The translations under genes and the position numbers were made by a program. A stretch of DNA of 25,187 nt from an uncultured Clostridia bacterium (GTDB taxonomy: Bacteria > Bacillota > Clostridia > Christensenellales > Aristaeellaceae). The stretch lies in contig CAMDVP010000015.1 in NCBI GenBank assembly GCA_945877525.1, forward strand, positions 1 to 25,187, read 5' to 3'. The notes below the pieces were generated by a model that saw only the letters and a program-made list of their open reading frames with translations, ran no database searches and had not been told where the DNA came from. Below are positions 1-7,909 of the stretch, piece after piece (position 1 is the stretch's first letter; each line of letters starts with the position of its first letter).

Positions 1-590
1 ACGCCAGAATGGAAAAGGCGCGAGTAGATGTGCCAGTTGAATTTGAGAATAGTATTAAACTCGATGCGGATCGGGGCGCATGCGATTTCCGCATGGGTCA
101 TGATGTGGCGGTCTGCGCCCGGATGGACGCACAGGGCGGCGTCCACATCCTTGAAGAAACCCTCCCGAACAAAGCTTCCCTTGGCGCTGCCGTTCTCGCC
201 GCCCTCCTCGCCGGGGGTGCCATAGACGCGGATTTCGCCGCCGACGTCATCCAGCACCTGCTTCAGGGCCGCGCCGGCCAGTGCCGATGTAGGGCCAAAG
301 AGGTTGTGTCCGCAGCCATGCCCCAGGCCCGCCAGCGCGTCGTACTCCGCCAGAAAGGCCAGCACGGGGCCGGGCCTTCCGGACTTGTATACAGCGGAAA
401 AGCCGGTGGGGTGGCCGGCCACATCCACCGTGACGTCAAAGCCTTCTTTTCTCAGCTGTCCTGCCAGCAGGCCGCAGGCGAAATACTCATGGTTGCTGGT
501 TTCGGGACGGGCGTGAATATCCAGCGCCATCTGCTGGTAAACGGGGTACTGTGCGTCGGCGTATGCCAGGATCGCGTCGCGCTCATTCAT
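1..590 (-). CDS. M20 family amidohydrolase (AbgB/ACY1L2-like), partial
   Basis: Reading leftward from ATG 590, about 196 codons are open to the window edge with no stop. The protein shows M20 metallopeptidase features: HARPETSNHEY near residue 28, the metal-site segment AEYDALAGLGHGCGHN around residues 83-98, and YGTPGEEGG around residue 125, typical of AbgB-like amidohydrolases that cleave N-acyl amino acids. The start overlaps the end of the upstream permease gene in ATGAATGA, so the two are translationally coupled. Linkage to a methionine-type importer suggests intracellular release of an amino acid from an imported N-acyl or peptide conjugate (inference). After the segment CAPIRIEF the expected dimerisation-domain motif (GKxAHA) is missing; the last ~50 bases encode sequence unlike the family, so the gene may be interrupted near position 52. 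Family assignment is sure, substrate unknown. Confidence 0.85.
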   Translation of the reverse strand, partial: MNERDAILAYADAQYPVYQQMALDIHARPETSNHEYFACGLLAGQLRKEGFDVTVDVAGHPTGFSAVYKSGRPGPVLAFLAEYDALAGLGHGCGHNLFGPTSALAGAALKQVLDDVGGEIRVYGTPGEEGGENGSAKGSFVREGFFKDVDAALCVHPGADRHIMTHAEIACAPIRIEFNTILKFNWHIYSRLFHSG

Positions 591-1311
591 GCTTGTCCCC
601 TCCCCTGCGGCGGCGGACAGAGAACAGGCCGCGGTTGGTTGTCCTGCGGGATAGGCCGTTGCCCAGGCTTTGCAGGAGGAAGGTGACGATCAGCAGAACG
701 ATCACGCACACGTTCACGATGTCGGGATGGTTCTGATTCTGTCCGTAATTGATGGCGAAGGAACCGATGCCTCCAGCGCCGACCGCTCCGGCCATGGTGG
801 TCAGGCCGATCAGGCTGATGGCCGTCACGGTGGTCACACGGATCAGGTCAGGAATTGCCTCATGCAGGTATACCCGGAAGATCAGCCCCAGGGTACTGCT
901 GCCCATGCTGCGCGCCGCCTCAAGCTTGCCTGCGTCCACGCCGGAGAGCGCCACCTCCACCTGCCTTGTATAGAAGGGAACCGTGCCGAATACCAGCGGG
1001 AGAATGGCGCCCTTCACATTGATGGCTGTGCCGACCACCGCGCGGGTCAGCGGAATCAGGAAAATCAGCAGAATGATAAAGGGAATGGAGCGAAACACGT
1101 TGACCGCCAGATTCACCAGCTGATAAATCCAGGGGTTTCGGCAGATGCCATCCTTTTTGGTAACCACCAGAAGCGTTCCCAGAACCAGCCCGATGACAAA
1201 GGCAATCAGGCCGGCCTTCCAGAACATTTCCACGGTCGCATGGCAGCTGTCGAAAAACCGGTCCCGATAGGTGTACAGGCTGGGGGCCCATTCCTTAATC
1301 AGTGCTTCCAT
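583..1311 (-). CDS. metI: Methionine-type ABC transporter permease
   Basis: This 242-residue integral membrane protein is the permease of a MetNIQ-type importer (methionine uptake class). Several hydrophobic segments are visible (about residues 30-50, 68-90, 100-115, 160-185 and 205-222). The cytoplasmic EAA loop that docks to the ATPase is present as EAARSMGSSTLGLIFRVYL near residue 131. Length and motif fit MetI (~220 residues in the family). The start ATG lies inside the last codons of metN, a 17-bp overlap, and its 3' end overlaps the M20 gene by 8 bp, so the genes are one operon. No defect is visible in this gene itself, although its ATPase partner is frameshifted. Confidence 0.9.
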   Translation of the reverse strand: MEALIKEWAPSLYTYRDRFFDSCHATVEMFWKAGLIAFVIGLVLGTLLVVTKKDGICRNPWIYQLVNLAVNVFRSIPFIILLIFLIPLTRAVVGTAINVKGAILPLVFGTVPFYTRQVEVALSGVDAGKLEAARSMGSSTLGLIFRVYLHEAIPDLIRVTTVTAISLIGLTTMAGAVGAGGIGSFAINYGQNQNHPDIVNVCVIVLLIVTFLLQSLGNGLSRRTTNRGLFSVRRRRGGDKHE

Positions 1312-2373
1312 CCTTGAGCACCTCCGTTGTCACATGATTTTCTTCAAGGAAGGCGATGCCGTCCGAAATGCTGTGGGGCTCGCCGCTCAGAATGCCGATC
1401 ATGCCGCCCAGCGGCGACCCGTGCAGGTATTCCATGTTGGCCAGCACCACGCTGAAGTCAAACCCGTAGCGTCTGGCGGCAGTGGTCAGCACATGCTCGG
1501 CAGCGCATTCCTTCTGAAAGGTCAGCTTGACCAGCTTTTCTCCGGGCTTGACGCGCACCAGGGCAGAGTCCTTTTCCATCAGCTGATGAATCTTCCCCAG
1601 CGGAGAGGCGGAGGCGATGAACTTGCGGGTAATCGCAGCCTTCGGCGCGGAAAAAATGTCGTAAACGCTGCCTTCCTCCACCACGCGGCCATCCTCCATG
1701 ACGGCGACCCGATGGGCGATGGCCTTGATCACCGCCATCTCATGGGTGATGATAACAATGGTGTGCCGAGCTTGCGGTTCAGGTCCTTCAGCAGGGACAG
1801 GATGGATTCCGTTGCATCCGGGTCAAGGGCGCTGGTGGCCTCGTCAGACAGCAGAATCTTCGGGTCGGCGGCCAAAGCCCTTGCGATGGCCACGCGTTGC
1901 TTCTGTCCGCCGGAAAGCTGGGAGGGATAAACGTCGATCTTATCGGTCAGGCCCACCAGCGCCAGCAGCTCCTTCACGCGATTCTCGATCTGGGCCCTGC
2001 TGCGCCCGGTGTATTTGAGCGGGTAGGCGATGTTGTCAAACACCGTGGAGCGATCCAGCAGATTAAAGTGCTGGAAGATCATGCCGATTCCCCTGCGAAG
2101 CTGGTTCTGCTGCCTGGCGGTCATGAGCTTGCCCTGCAGGTAGGGCTTTCCCTCCCGCAGGGTAATTTCGTCGAAGCCGCCAATGGTCATGGTGCCGGAA
2201 TCGGGCACCTCCAACAGATTGAGGCAGCGCACCAGGGTCGATTTGCCTGCACCGGAATAACCGATGACACCGTAGACGGAGCCTTCCCTGATCTGCAGGG
2301 ATACGTCCCGCAGCGCGGCGACATCGCCGCCTTTCAGGCGAAAGGTCTTGTTCAGATGGTTGACTTCGATCAT
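1295..2373 (-). pseudogene. metN: Methionine-type ABC transporter ATPase with a one-base frameshift
   Basis: The ATPase energises the MetNIQ importer. The first frame (from ATG 2373) has the Walker A motif GYSGAGKST, the Q-loop IFQHFNLL, the ABC signature LSGGQKQR and a Walker B region reading ILLSDEATSALD (D-E present). It then runs off frame after LNRKLG and stops near 1729. The second frame continues with the expected H-loop ITHEMAVIK and a C-terminal NIL-type ligand-sensing domain, ending at 1295. The break is at GGCACACC (minus strand, about 1760-1767), where one base appears to be missing compared with the usual LGLTIVxITHEM. Joined, the length (~359 residues) is normal for MetN. It may be a true pseudogene or a sequencing error, since neighbouring genes look intact. 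The start is 33 bp after metQ, behind an AAAGAGG site. Confidence 0.85.
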
Positions 2374-2406
2374 GGCGCGCGCCTCTTTCTGTTGTTTTAT
2401 TGAGGA

Positions 2407-3318
2407 TTACTGGGCAATCAGACCAGCGGCGGCCTTCAGGGCGTCCAAAGAATCAAACTTCTGGGAGTACAGGGTCAGAGGGGCGATCAGCGTGTCGCCA
2501 ATCACGGTGAGGTCATAGCCATTAGCGGAAGCGTCCTTGTTCAGGTAAGCCTTGTGCTGGAAAGCATTCAGATCAATCTCACCGGAATTCAGCGCCTCGT
2601 TAGGCAGGTTGTAGGCGTCGAACTCAACCAGCTCAATGTAGATGCCGGCTTTCTGTTCATCCAGCACCTTCTGCACAGCCTTCCACTGATCGTTGTTCGC
2701 GCCGCAGACGCCCACCGTCACCACGGTCTTGTCCGCCTTTTCGGAAGTGTATTCCACAATGGCCTGTGCTTCTTCCTGGGTCAGGGTGATATTCGCGTCA
2801 TAGTCGAAGGCCGGGAAGAAGGCTTCGGCATAATTCACCAGCAGGAATTCCGCCACCAGCTGGGTCTGATAGGCCTCCACAATCGTTTTGTACACGGGAT
2901 TTTCCGCGTCGGCAGTGCGGGCCACGATGATGTTGACATAGGGGTTGTCGCCGGACTCGCTCTGCTTCTCAATAATCAGGCCGTCCCGGGAGGGGATCAG
3001 GCCGAAAGGAATGGCATAGGTGCCGTTGATGGTGGAAGCGCCAAAGTCGGCCAGGGTGGAAGGCAGGGTGTTGGCCTGCACGGGAACAACCTCCACATCA
3101 TAGAGATAGCCGGTGATGTCCGCCAGTTCGGGGGTGTATCCTGCGTCAGGGTTCACGGTAATCAGGCCTGCGGTTTCCAGCAGCTTGATGCCGCGGGAAA
3201 GGTTGGTGCCATCGTCGGGAATGCCGATCTGCAGGGTTTCGGCGGAAGCGATGGAAACGGACAGCGCCAGGAGGGCGGCAAGAATCAGGGACAGGGACTT
3301 CTTCACAAAGCTGCTCAT
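2407..3318 (-). CDS. metQ: Methionine-type (NlpA/MetQ family) substrate-binding protein
   Basis: The 303-residue protein is the extracellular receptor of the MetNIQ importer. I chose ATG 3318 because AAAGGAG lies 8 bases upstream and the signal peptide begins there: MSSFVKK, a hydrophobic core, then a signal-peptidase-I type end (IASA-ETLQ). The mature protein starts with ETLQIGIPDDGTN and contains NlpA-family segments such as YTPELADI, GASTINGTYAI and DLNAFQHKAYL. Unlike most Gram-positive members it has no lipobox cysteine; the only cysteine is internal (VGVCGANN). Either the protein is held in another way or lineage practice differs; the sugar-binding protein at 17158-18441 also lacks a lipobox. 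It is the first gene of the metQNI-amidohydrolase operon. Ligand specificity (D/L-methionine or an analogue) is inferred from family only. Confidence 0.88.
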   Translation of the reverse strand: MSSFVKKSLSLILAALLALSVSIASAETLQIGIPDDGTNLSRGIKLLETAGLITVNPDAGYTPELADITGYLYDVEVVPVQANTLPSTLADFGASTINGTYAIPFGLIPSRDGLIIEKQSESGDNPYVNIIVARTADAENPVYKTIVEAYQTQLVAEFLLVNYAEAFFPAFDYDANITLTQEEAQAIVEYTSEKADKTVVTVGVCGANNDQWKAVQKVLDEQKAGIYIELVEFDAYNLPNEALNSGEIDLNAFQHKAYLNKDASANGYDLTVIGDTLIAPLTLYSQKFDSLDALKAAAGLIAQ

Positions 3319-3762
3319 ATTCGTGATCTCCTTTATGCGCCGTTGAAGGCACACAAGGATTATGGATTATCGCTACGATGCCTGAAGATAAACCATAAGC
3401 CGGGCCAAAGATCAGCTGGAAATGCGAAAGGACGATGCAAGAATCAATCAGTCATCGGGCCACGCGTGCTGCCCCTCTGGCAGAAAAGAAGGGAGAAAGG
3501 CAGAATAACAACAAATCCGAACCGTGTATCGGTTCGGATTTGTTTGCGTTTGGTGGAGCATAGCGGATTCGAAGCGCATCAATCGTTTCCCATTGTGTCC
3601 CGGTATGTACTATTTGGTTAATATAATGTACCGTATAACGCCAAAATTTCACCCTGTTTCCCATCGCATACCACCTGGTTAATGGTACTGATAATGGTAT
3701 TTGGTCAGGCTGAGGCAGTCAAGTTCAGTTCAATCATCATAATGATTTGGGAGGATACGACT
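3319..3762. other. Non-coding gap upstream of metQ
   Basis: No convincing gene is seen in these ~444 bases. They hold the metQ leader, a perfect 15-bp hairpin (3510-3544) and two imperfect 16-bp direct repeats (3608-3623 and 3669-3684, 12 of 16 bases alike, core TGGTTAAT). A GGGAGG site at the right end serves a truncated reading frame starting at 3763. I looked on the minus strand for SAM-I and T-box elements before metQ and did not find their conserved cores. Confidence 0.6.
3510..3544. terminator. Perfect 15-bp stem, 5-base loop; terminator or attenuator
   Basis: AACAAATCCGAACCG at 3510-3524 is exactly complementary to 3530-3544 around the loop TGTAT. On the minus strand it lies about 190 bases before the metQ start and is followed by TTGTTATT, a weak U-rich tract; on the plus strand it is followed by TGCGTTTGG. 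It could be an attenuator in the metQ leader or the end of a former neighbouring operon. No riboswitch aptamer was recognised beside it. Confidence 0.55.
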
Positions 3763-3837
3763 ATGGAACTGAACAATCAGAAGTTGCCCCTGCACATCCA
3801 CGACGAAAAGAATGGACTAGGGTGTGTTTCCAAATAG
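3763..3837 (+). pseudogene. 5' remnant of a small gene cut by the IS (possibly TnpV-like)
   Basis: A good ribosome binding site (GGGAGG, 8 bases before ATG 3763) starts a frame reading MELNNQKLPLHIHDEKNGL. At codon 19 the frame meets the TA target and enters the IS terminal repeat, stopping at 3835-3837 after five IS-encoded residues. The quality of the start signal and the sharp end at the IS boundary show that this is the head of a real gene. The N-terminus resembles small transposon-encoded TnpV-type proteins from Clostridia as I remember them; that assignment is weak because only 19 native residues remain. The rest of the gene is not found on the other side of the element. Confidence 0.5.
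3820..3831 (+). repeat. IS left terminal inverted repeat
   Basis: GGGTGTGTTTCC directly follows the TA at 3818-3819. It matches the complement of the right end except at the third base. Confidence 0.85.
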
Positions 3838-3882
3838 GGAAAAAACGAATAACGTCGAATAAAGATACCAGAGGTGAGGGAG

Positions 3883-4711
3883 ATGGCAGCAGTAGTACGA
3901 CGTTATGAACTAACAGACGCAGAGTGGAAACGGCTCAGCCCATACTTTCCAGAAAGGAAGGCTGGGGACAAAGGTCGCCCACCGAAGGACACGCGTCAAA
4001 TGCTGAACGGGATCTTCTGGATCATGCGAAGCGGATCAGCATGGAGGGATCTGCCGGAACGATATGGTCCTTGGCAAACTGTGTATAAGCACTTTGTCAA
4101 ATGGGAGAAAGCAGGCATCTTCGAGAAAATCTTCACTGATTTAGCAGCGGATGCTGATATGCAGGATATCAGTTTGGACAGCACCTGCATCAAAGCGCAC
4201 AAAGCAAGTGCAGGTGCAAAAAAAGAGACAATCTGAAGCCACGGAATGTTCCGCCAAAAGTCATGCTGATATCAGTCGGCATGAGCAAAATCAATGCATT
4301 GGGATTACTCGCGGCGGCAGAAATACGAAAATCCATGCGGTAGTTGATGCGTTGGGCAATCCTATTTATGTAATGCTTTCTGCCGGCAATGTACATGATT
4401 CAGTCATTGCTGAGGATGTCCTTGAGCACGTAAATTTGGATGGCACTATTGTCATGGCAGACAAGGCTTACGGAAAGTATGATCTGCGCGAGTATATTGC
4501 AAATCACAATGCTGACTTCTGCATTCCTCCCAAGACCAATGAGACCGACCCCTGGTTTTGCGATTGGCTTCAGTACAAAGAGCGGCACCTCGTTGAATGC
4601 TTTTTCAACAAGTTGAAAGAGTTCAGACGTATTGCCACTCGTTTTTATAAGCTCGCTTCCAGGTTCCTCGCTTTTGTTCATCTCGGTTGTATCCGTATTC
4701 TCCTTGCATGA
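3883..4711 (+). pseudogene. IS5/IS427 DDE transposase, frame interrupted
   Basis: The first frame (ATG 3883, after AGAGGTG) carries the N-terminal domain of IS427-group transposases (RRYELTDAEWKRLSPYFPE, GRPPKDTRQMLNGIFWI, SAWRDLPERYGPW) and the first catalytic Asp in SLDSTCIKAHKAS; it stops at 4236. The second frame, +1 to the first, supplies TRGGRNTKIHAVVDALGNP, the second Asp in IVMADKAYG, and a perfect Y(2)R(3)E(6)K signature YKERHLVECFFNKLK, ending at 4711. The piece between (about 4217-4262) reads sensibly only in a third frame (DNLKPRNVPPK), so two one-base losses, in an A7 and an A4 run, best explain the break. A single -1 slip at the A7 run would not reach the second frame. The element is probably inactive unless these are sequence errors. 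Confidence 0.85.
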
Positions 4712-4732
4712 TTATGCTCGTGGTATGCTTTG

Positions 4733-4744
4733 GGAAACACAGCC
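4733..4744 (-). repeat. IS right terminal inverted repeat
   Basis: GGAAACACAGCC is directly followed by TA at 4745-4746. Its complement GGCTGTGTTTCC pairs with the left repeat, fixing the element boundary at 4744. Confidence 0.85.
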
Positions 4745-4746
4745 TA

Positions 4747-4865
4747 AAGAGGATCAGGCAGATGATTCCGGGAATCGGCAGAAGATAGAAGAAAATATTA
4801 TTCCGGAATGCCATGAGTTTCCTGTCCCTGTTATTCAACCGCGGTGTGATGTTTCGTTCAACCAT
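4747..4865 (-). pseudogene. 5' remnant of a sugar ABC transporter permease (LplB/UgpA type)
   Basis: From ATG 4865, with GGGAG 11 bases upstream, about 39 codons read MVERNITPRLNN...FRNNIFFYLLPIPGIICLILF. The cytoplasmic lead followed by the first transmembrane segment (YLLPIPGIICLILF) is typical of the N-terminus of LplB/UgpA-type CUT1 permeases. The frame ends at the right border of the IS and continues into its terminal repeat. The rest of the permease, its partner and its binding protein are not in the window, so they were lost or moved. A TATAAT lies on the minus strand at 4997-5002, but I see no good -35 with it. Confidence 0.6.
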
Positions 4866-5080
4866 ATTGTTGCACACTCCCAGCTGCCATGTTTTTTCTT
4901 GTGCTGTAACGCAAGTATAGCAATATTCAGCATAATTTCAATTTTGAAAACCTGGAAAGCTTTTGAAAAACTGAAGTAGAGCAGAAAAACGAAAGGATTA
5001 TATGGTGCAATTTCAACGCAAATAGGACATATTTGGGACAAAATCTGTAATTTGGGGCTATAGGTGTTTGTAGGAACCGT

Positions 5081-7831
5081 TTACTGGATCTTTTTGATCT
5101 CCTGTTCCAGCAATGCAATTTCCTCACGGTTCAATTCTGCAAAGGGAGATTCTGTCAGCTGGCGAAGCGTATACATCTCATCTTGGAAGGCAACGCCTTT
5201 GATGGCGCGTGGAAACAGACGCTCCAGCACGGCATGCGCTCTTTCATCTGTCAACAGACTGCGCCAGGAAGCATCGAGTCCCTTTGCGGCGGGCAGAGGC
5301 ACGGTCAAACTCCATTCAAAATGGCCGGTATACAGCCGTTTCGGTGCGGAACCGTCCGGGAGCTGCATATCCATTACACAGCCAAAGGGCACATCGACTG
5401 CCAACTCCAAATACTGATCGAACCACTTCCAGGCTACTCGACACACACCGCCGCAGGTCGCCTTTTCTGCGCAGACCGCGGCTATGCGCCTGTCCGGCAC
5501 GGGGCGGCACATGATATGCCGGAAACCCGGCGCGTCTTCCGCAGGTGCGATGCCCGCCATGCTGCGGAACATCCACGCAGCCACCGAGCCATAGGCGTAA
5601 TGGTTGAGCGAGTTCATGCCGTCTTTGTTCATGCTGCCGTCCGGTTCGATGGAGTTCCATCGTTCCCATATGGTAGTGGCACCGCTGTTTACCTCGTACA
5701 GCCAGCCGGGATATTCTTCGCGCAGCAGCAGTTCATAGGCCAGGTCAGCGGCACCGGCCCGGGTCAGGGCGGGAAGCAGCCAGGGTGTACCCACAAAGCC
5801 GGTCTCCAAACGCACACCGGCGTCCAGTACTTTACGCCGCAACAGGGCATCCACGCGGGGCTGTGCACCTTCCGGTACCAGATTCAAATGCGATACCACC
5901 GCGCAGGCCGTCTGCGTTTCCACGGCAAGACGTCCGCTTGATGTGAAATACTCACGGATGAATGCCGCCTTGATGCGTTCTGCCAGCTGAGTATAGTAAT
6001 CGGCTGCTTCCTGCTCACGCAAGACGATTGCAGCTTTGGCGGTGATCATGGCAGACTCATAATAGTATGCGGTGGCGATGAGTCCGCGGTCAGTGCCGCC
6101 GTAGACGCTGCTGCCGTCCAGGGCCAGCCAGTCGCCGAGCTGAGGCGAGGCCGTCCACAGGTCTCCAGTGGCGTCGATGGTCGTCTGCTTGCTGATCCAG
6201 TCCACCCAGGCCTTCATGCCATTAAAGGACGCCCGCAGAATCGCCGTGTCGCCGCTGTGCAGATACACCTGCCAGGGCACGATGGTCACAGCATCACCCC
6301 AGGCGGCCACACCGGCCAGATAGTAGTGGGTCATTGGCGTTACACAGGGCACGTTTCCGTCTAACTGCTTCTGATCGTTGGTCAGGTCACGCATGAATTT
6401 TTCAAAGAAAGCGGAGCAATCCATGTTATACAGCGCTGCGTCGCTGAAAATCTGAATGTCACCTGTCCAACCCATGCGTTCATCACGCTGGGGACAATCA
6501 GTCGGCACATCCAGGAAGTTACCGCGTTGTCCCCACAGAATATTGTCAATGAGACGATTCAGCTTGGGTTCGCTTGTGATGAGGCGACCTGTCTGTTCCA
6601 TATCAGAGTGAATCACGCAGCCTTCGATTTTATCCGCCTCAGGCTGCCAGCCATCAAATTCAACATAGCGGAAACCGAAGAAGGTGAAATGTGGCTGCAC
6701 CTGTCGAGGAATGCCGTCCGAAATATAGGTGAAGGTACATGCCGCTGTGCGCAGATTGTCGCGGTAGAGCTTGCCGTCCCGCATCAGTTCGGCAAAGTGC
6801 AGCGTCACAATGGTGTCCTTTGGCGCATCGCACCAGAAGGAAACCCAGCCTACCATATTTTGCTGCATATCGAATACGCCGGGGCAACCCTCTACTGGCA
6901 TGGCAGACAGGGTCTGCTGAATACGCAGCTTCGGACTGATGCGCGGTGTGAGCAGGTTCAGGTCCAGCTGACCCGGCACAGCCTGACATACCTCATCCCA
7001 GGGAACAATGCGCATATCGACGGTTTCGCCGTCATAGATGCCGTCGAAGGTAACAGGGCTATGACCGACCTCCCAGCGCTCGTCGGTGCCGAACACATCC
7101 TCCGTGCCATCTTCATACTGCACATGGATTTCGGCCAGCAGCACATACTCGTCGCCATAATGCGGAGCGAGGCGCTTGAGACCATAACGGCCTTTGTACC
7201 AGCCGTCGCCCAGCATGAACATCACTTCATTGCAGCCCTGTTTCACCGGAAGTTCCAGCGTCTGATATTGCAGATAACTGTCGTAGGTATGCAAGCCCGG
7301 CTGAAGAACGTCGTCGCCCAGCTTCTTGCCATTGAGGCTGGCCTCGTATTCGCCCAGACCGATGCAATACATTCGCGCCTTTTTCACCGGCCGCTCCACA
7401 AAAAATCTTCGGCGGAACATCGGGTGAACATCCTGACCATAGGGCGTGGTGATGGGAATCGCCTGCCAGCCTTCATCCGCTGACTTGGCGGTCTCAAACC
7501 AGGTCCAGTCGCTCCAGGCGCTATCACCGGTGTCAGAACACGCCCAGGCACGCCACCACATGCGGGTGCGGGGCGGCACAGGCACCGGCAGCATCCAGGC
7601 CAGCGGGTCAATTCCCGTAAGAATACGGCCTGTGTCCGGGCTGGTCACAGTGTCCACCGTGCCAGTGTCATAGACGCATACAGTATCATCCGGCGCAGTA
7701 GCCAGCTGAATACGGCTTTGCGTCTGGCGTTCACCCTCCGCCTCGGCGATCTGATAACTGAAGCGAAGCCCATCTACAGCAATGCCCATGGGACAGGTCA
7801 TATGATTTGTCTGCAAGCGCGTGATACGCAC
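5081..7831 (-). CDS. Glycoside hydrolase family 78 alpha-L-rhamnosidase
   Basis: The 916-residue enzyme hydrolyses terminal alpha-L-rhamnosyl residues from plant glycans or flavonoid glycosides. I chose GTG 7831 (preceded by AGAAGGAA) because family members commonly begin MRITRLQTNH; an in-frame ATG at 7873 is less well placed. Domain order fits GH78: an N-terminal fibronectin-like and beta-sandwich part, the Bac_rhamnosid segment, then the (alpha/alpha)6 barrel and a C-terminal sandwich. Key motifs are TDCPQRDERMGWTGD, with Glu451 as the likely general acid, and ATTIWERWNS, with Glu723 as the likely base; QLGDWLALDG also lies in the barrel. There is no signal peptide, so it acts on imported glycosides. 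It is the last gene of the long sugar operon, 123 bp after GH43, with a hairpin between. Family call is firm; the aglycone is unknown. Confidence 0.95.
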   Translation of the reverse strand: MRITRLQTNHMTCPMGIAVDGLRFSYQIAEAEGERQTQSRIQLATAPDDTVCVYDTGTVDTVTSPDTGRILTGIDPLAWMLPVPVPPRTRMWWRAWACSDTGDSAWSDWTWFETAKSADEGWQAIPITTPYGQDVHPMFRRRFFVERPVKKARMYCIGLGEYEASLNGKKLGDDVLQPGLHTYDSYLQYQTLELPVKQGCNEVMFMLGDGWYKGRYGLKRLAPHYGDEYVLLAEIHVQYEDGTEDVFGTDERWEVGHSPVTFDGIYDGETVDMRIVPWDEVCQAVPGQLDLNLLTPRISPKLRIQQTLSAMPVEGCPGVFDMQQNMVGWVSFWCDAPKDTIVTLHFAELMRDGKLYRDNLRTAACTFTYISDGIPRQVQPHFTFFGFRYVEFDGWQPEADKIEGCVIHSDMEQTGRLITSEPKLNRLIDNILWGQRGNFLDVPTDCPQRDERMGWTGDIQIFSDAALYNMDCSAFFEKFMRDLTNDQKQLDGNVPCVTPMTHYYLAGVAAWGDAVTIVPWQVYLHSGDTAILRASFNGMKAWVDWISKQTTIDATGDLWTASPQLGDWLALDGSSVYGGTDRGLIATAYYYESAMITAKAAIVLREQEAADYYTQLAERIKAAFIREYFTSSGRLAVETQTACAVVSHLNLVPEGAQPRVDALLRRKVLDAGVRLETGFVGTPWLLPALTRAGAADLAYELLLREEYPGWLYEVNSGATTIWERWNSIEPDGSMNKDGMNSLNHYAYGSVAAWMFRSMAGIAPAEDAPGFRHIMCRPVPDRRIAAVCAEKATCGGVCRVAWKWFDQYLELAVDVPFGCVMDMQLPDGSAPKRLYTGHFEWSLTVPLPAAKGLDASWRSLLTDERAHAVLERLFPRAIKGVAFQDEMYTLRQLTESPFAELNREEIALLEQEIKKIQ

Positions 7832-7909
7832 GGTGATTCCTTCTTTCGTGGAACAGTTTTCGGTATCATCCATTTACGGTCACGACCCTCTGCTTTCCTG
7901 CCATGCACA

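Larger units (their letters stand above)
3820..4744 (+). mobile_element. IS5 family (IS427 group) insertion sequence, 925 bp
   Basis: The left end GGGTGTGTTTCC (3820-3831) and the right end GGAAACACAGCC (4733-4744) form inverted repeats matching at 11 of 12 positions. Each end is flanked by TA (3818-3819 and 4745-4746), the usual target duplication of the IS427 group. The element carries a single DDE transposase region in two frames. Its length is typical for the group (about 0.8-1 kb). Different truncated genes abut the two ends, so the present flanks are not a simple insertion into one gene. Confidence 0.88.

Noticed and set aside
3420..3480. Possible SAM-I riboswitch or T-box before metQ (minus strand AGAGGGGCAGC...GGCCCGATGA)
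   Set aside because: A few bases resemble the SAM-I start, but the CCGGCAACC core and later helices are absent; the T-box UGGN bulge sequence is absent too.
2554..3621. Long plus-strand open frame (355 codons) opposite metQ
   Set aside because: It is the mirror of metQ codon structure, has low-complexity Gly/Val/His-rich content, no ribosome binding site and no family resemblance.
3452..3664. Minus-strand frame of 70 codons in the metQ upstream gap
   Set aside because: It reads through the perfect hairpin and has no recognisable protein features or ribosome binding site.
4217..4223. Programmed -1 frameshift at the A7 run of the IS transposase
   Set aside because: A -1 slip leads into a frame that soon stops and does not join the DDE half; the second half lies in the +1 frame.
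4631..4979. Plus-strand open frame crossing the right end of the IS
   Set aside because: It spans the IS border and the permease remnant out of frame with both and has no start signal.
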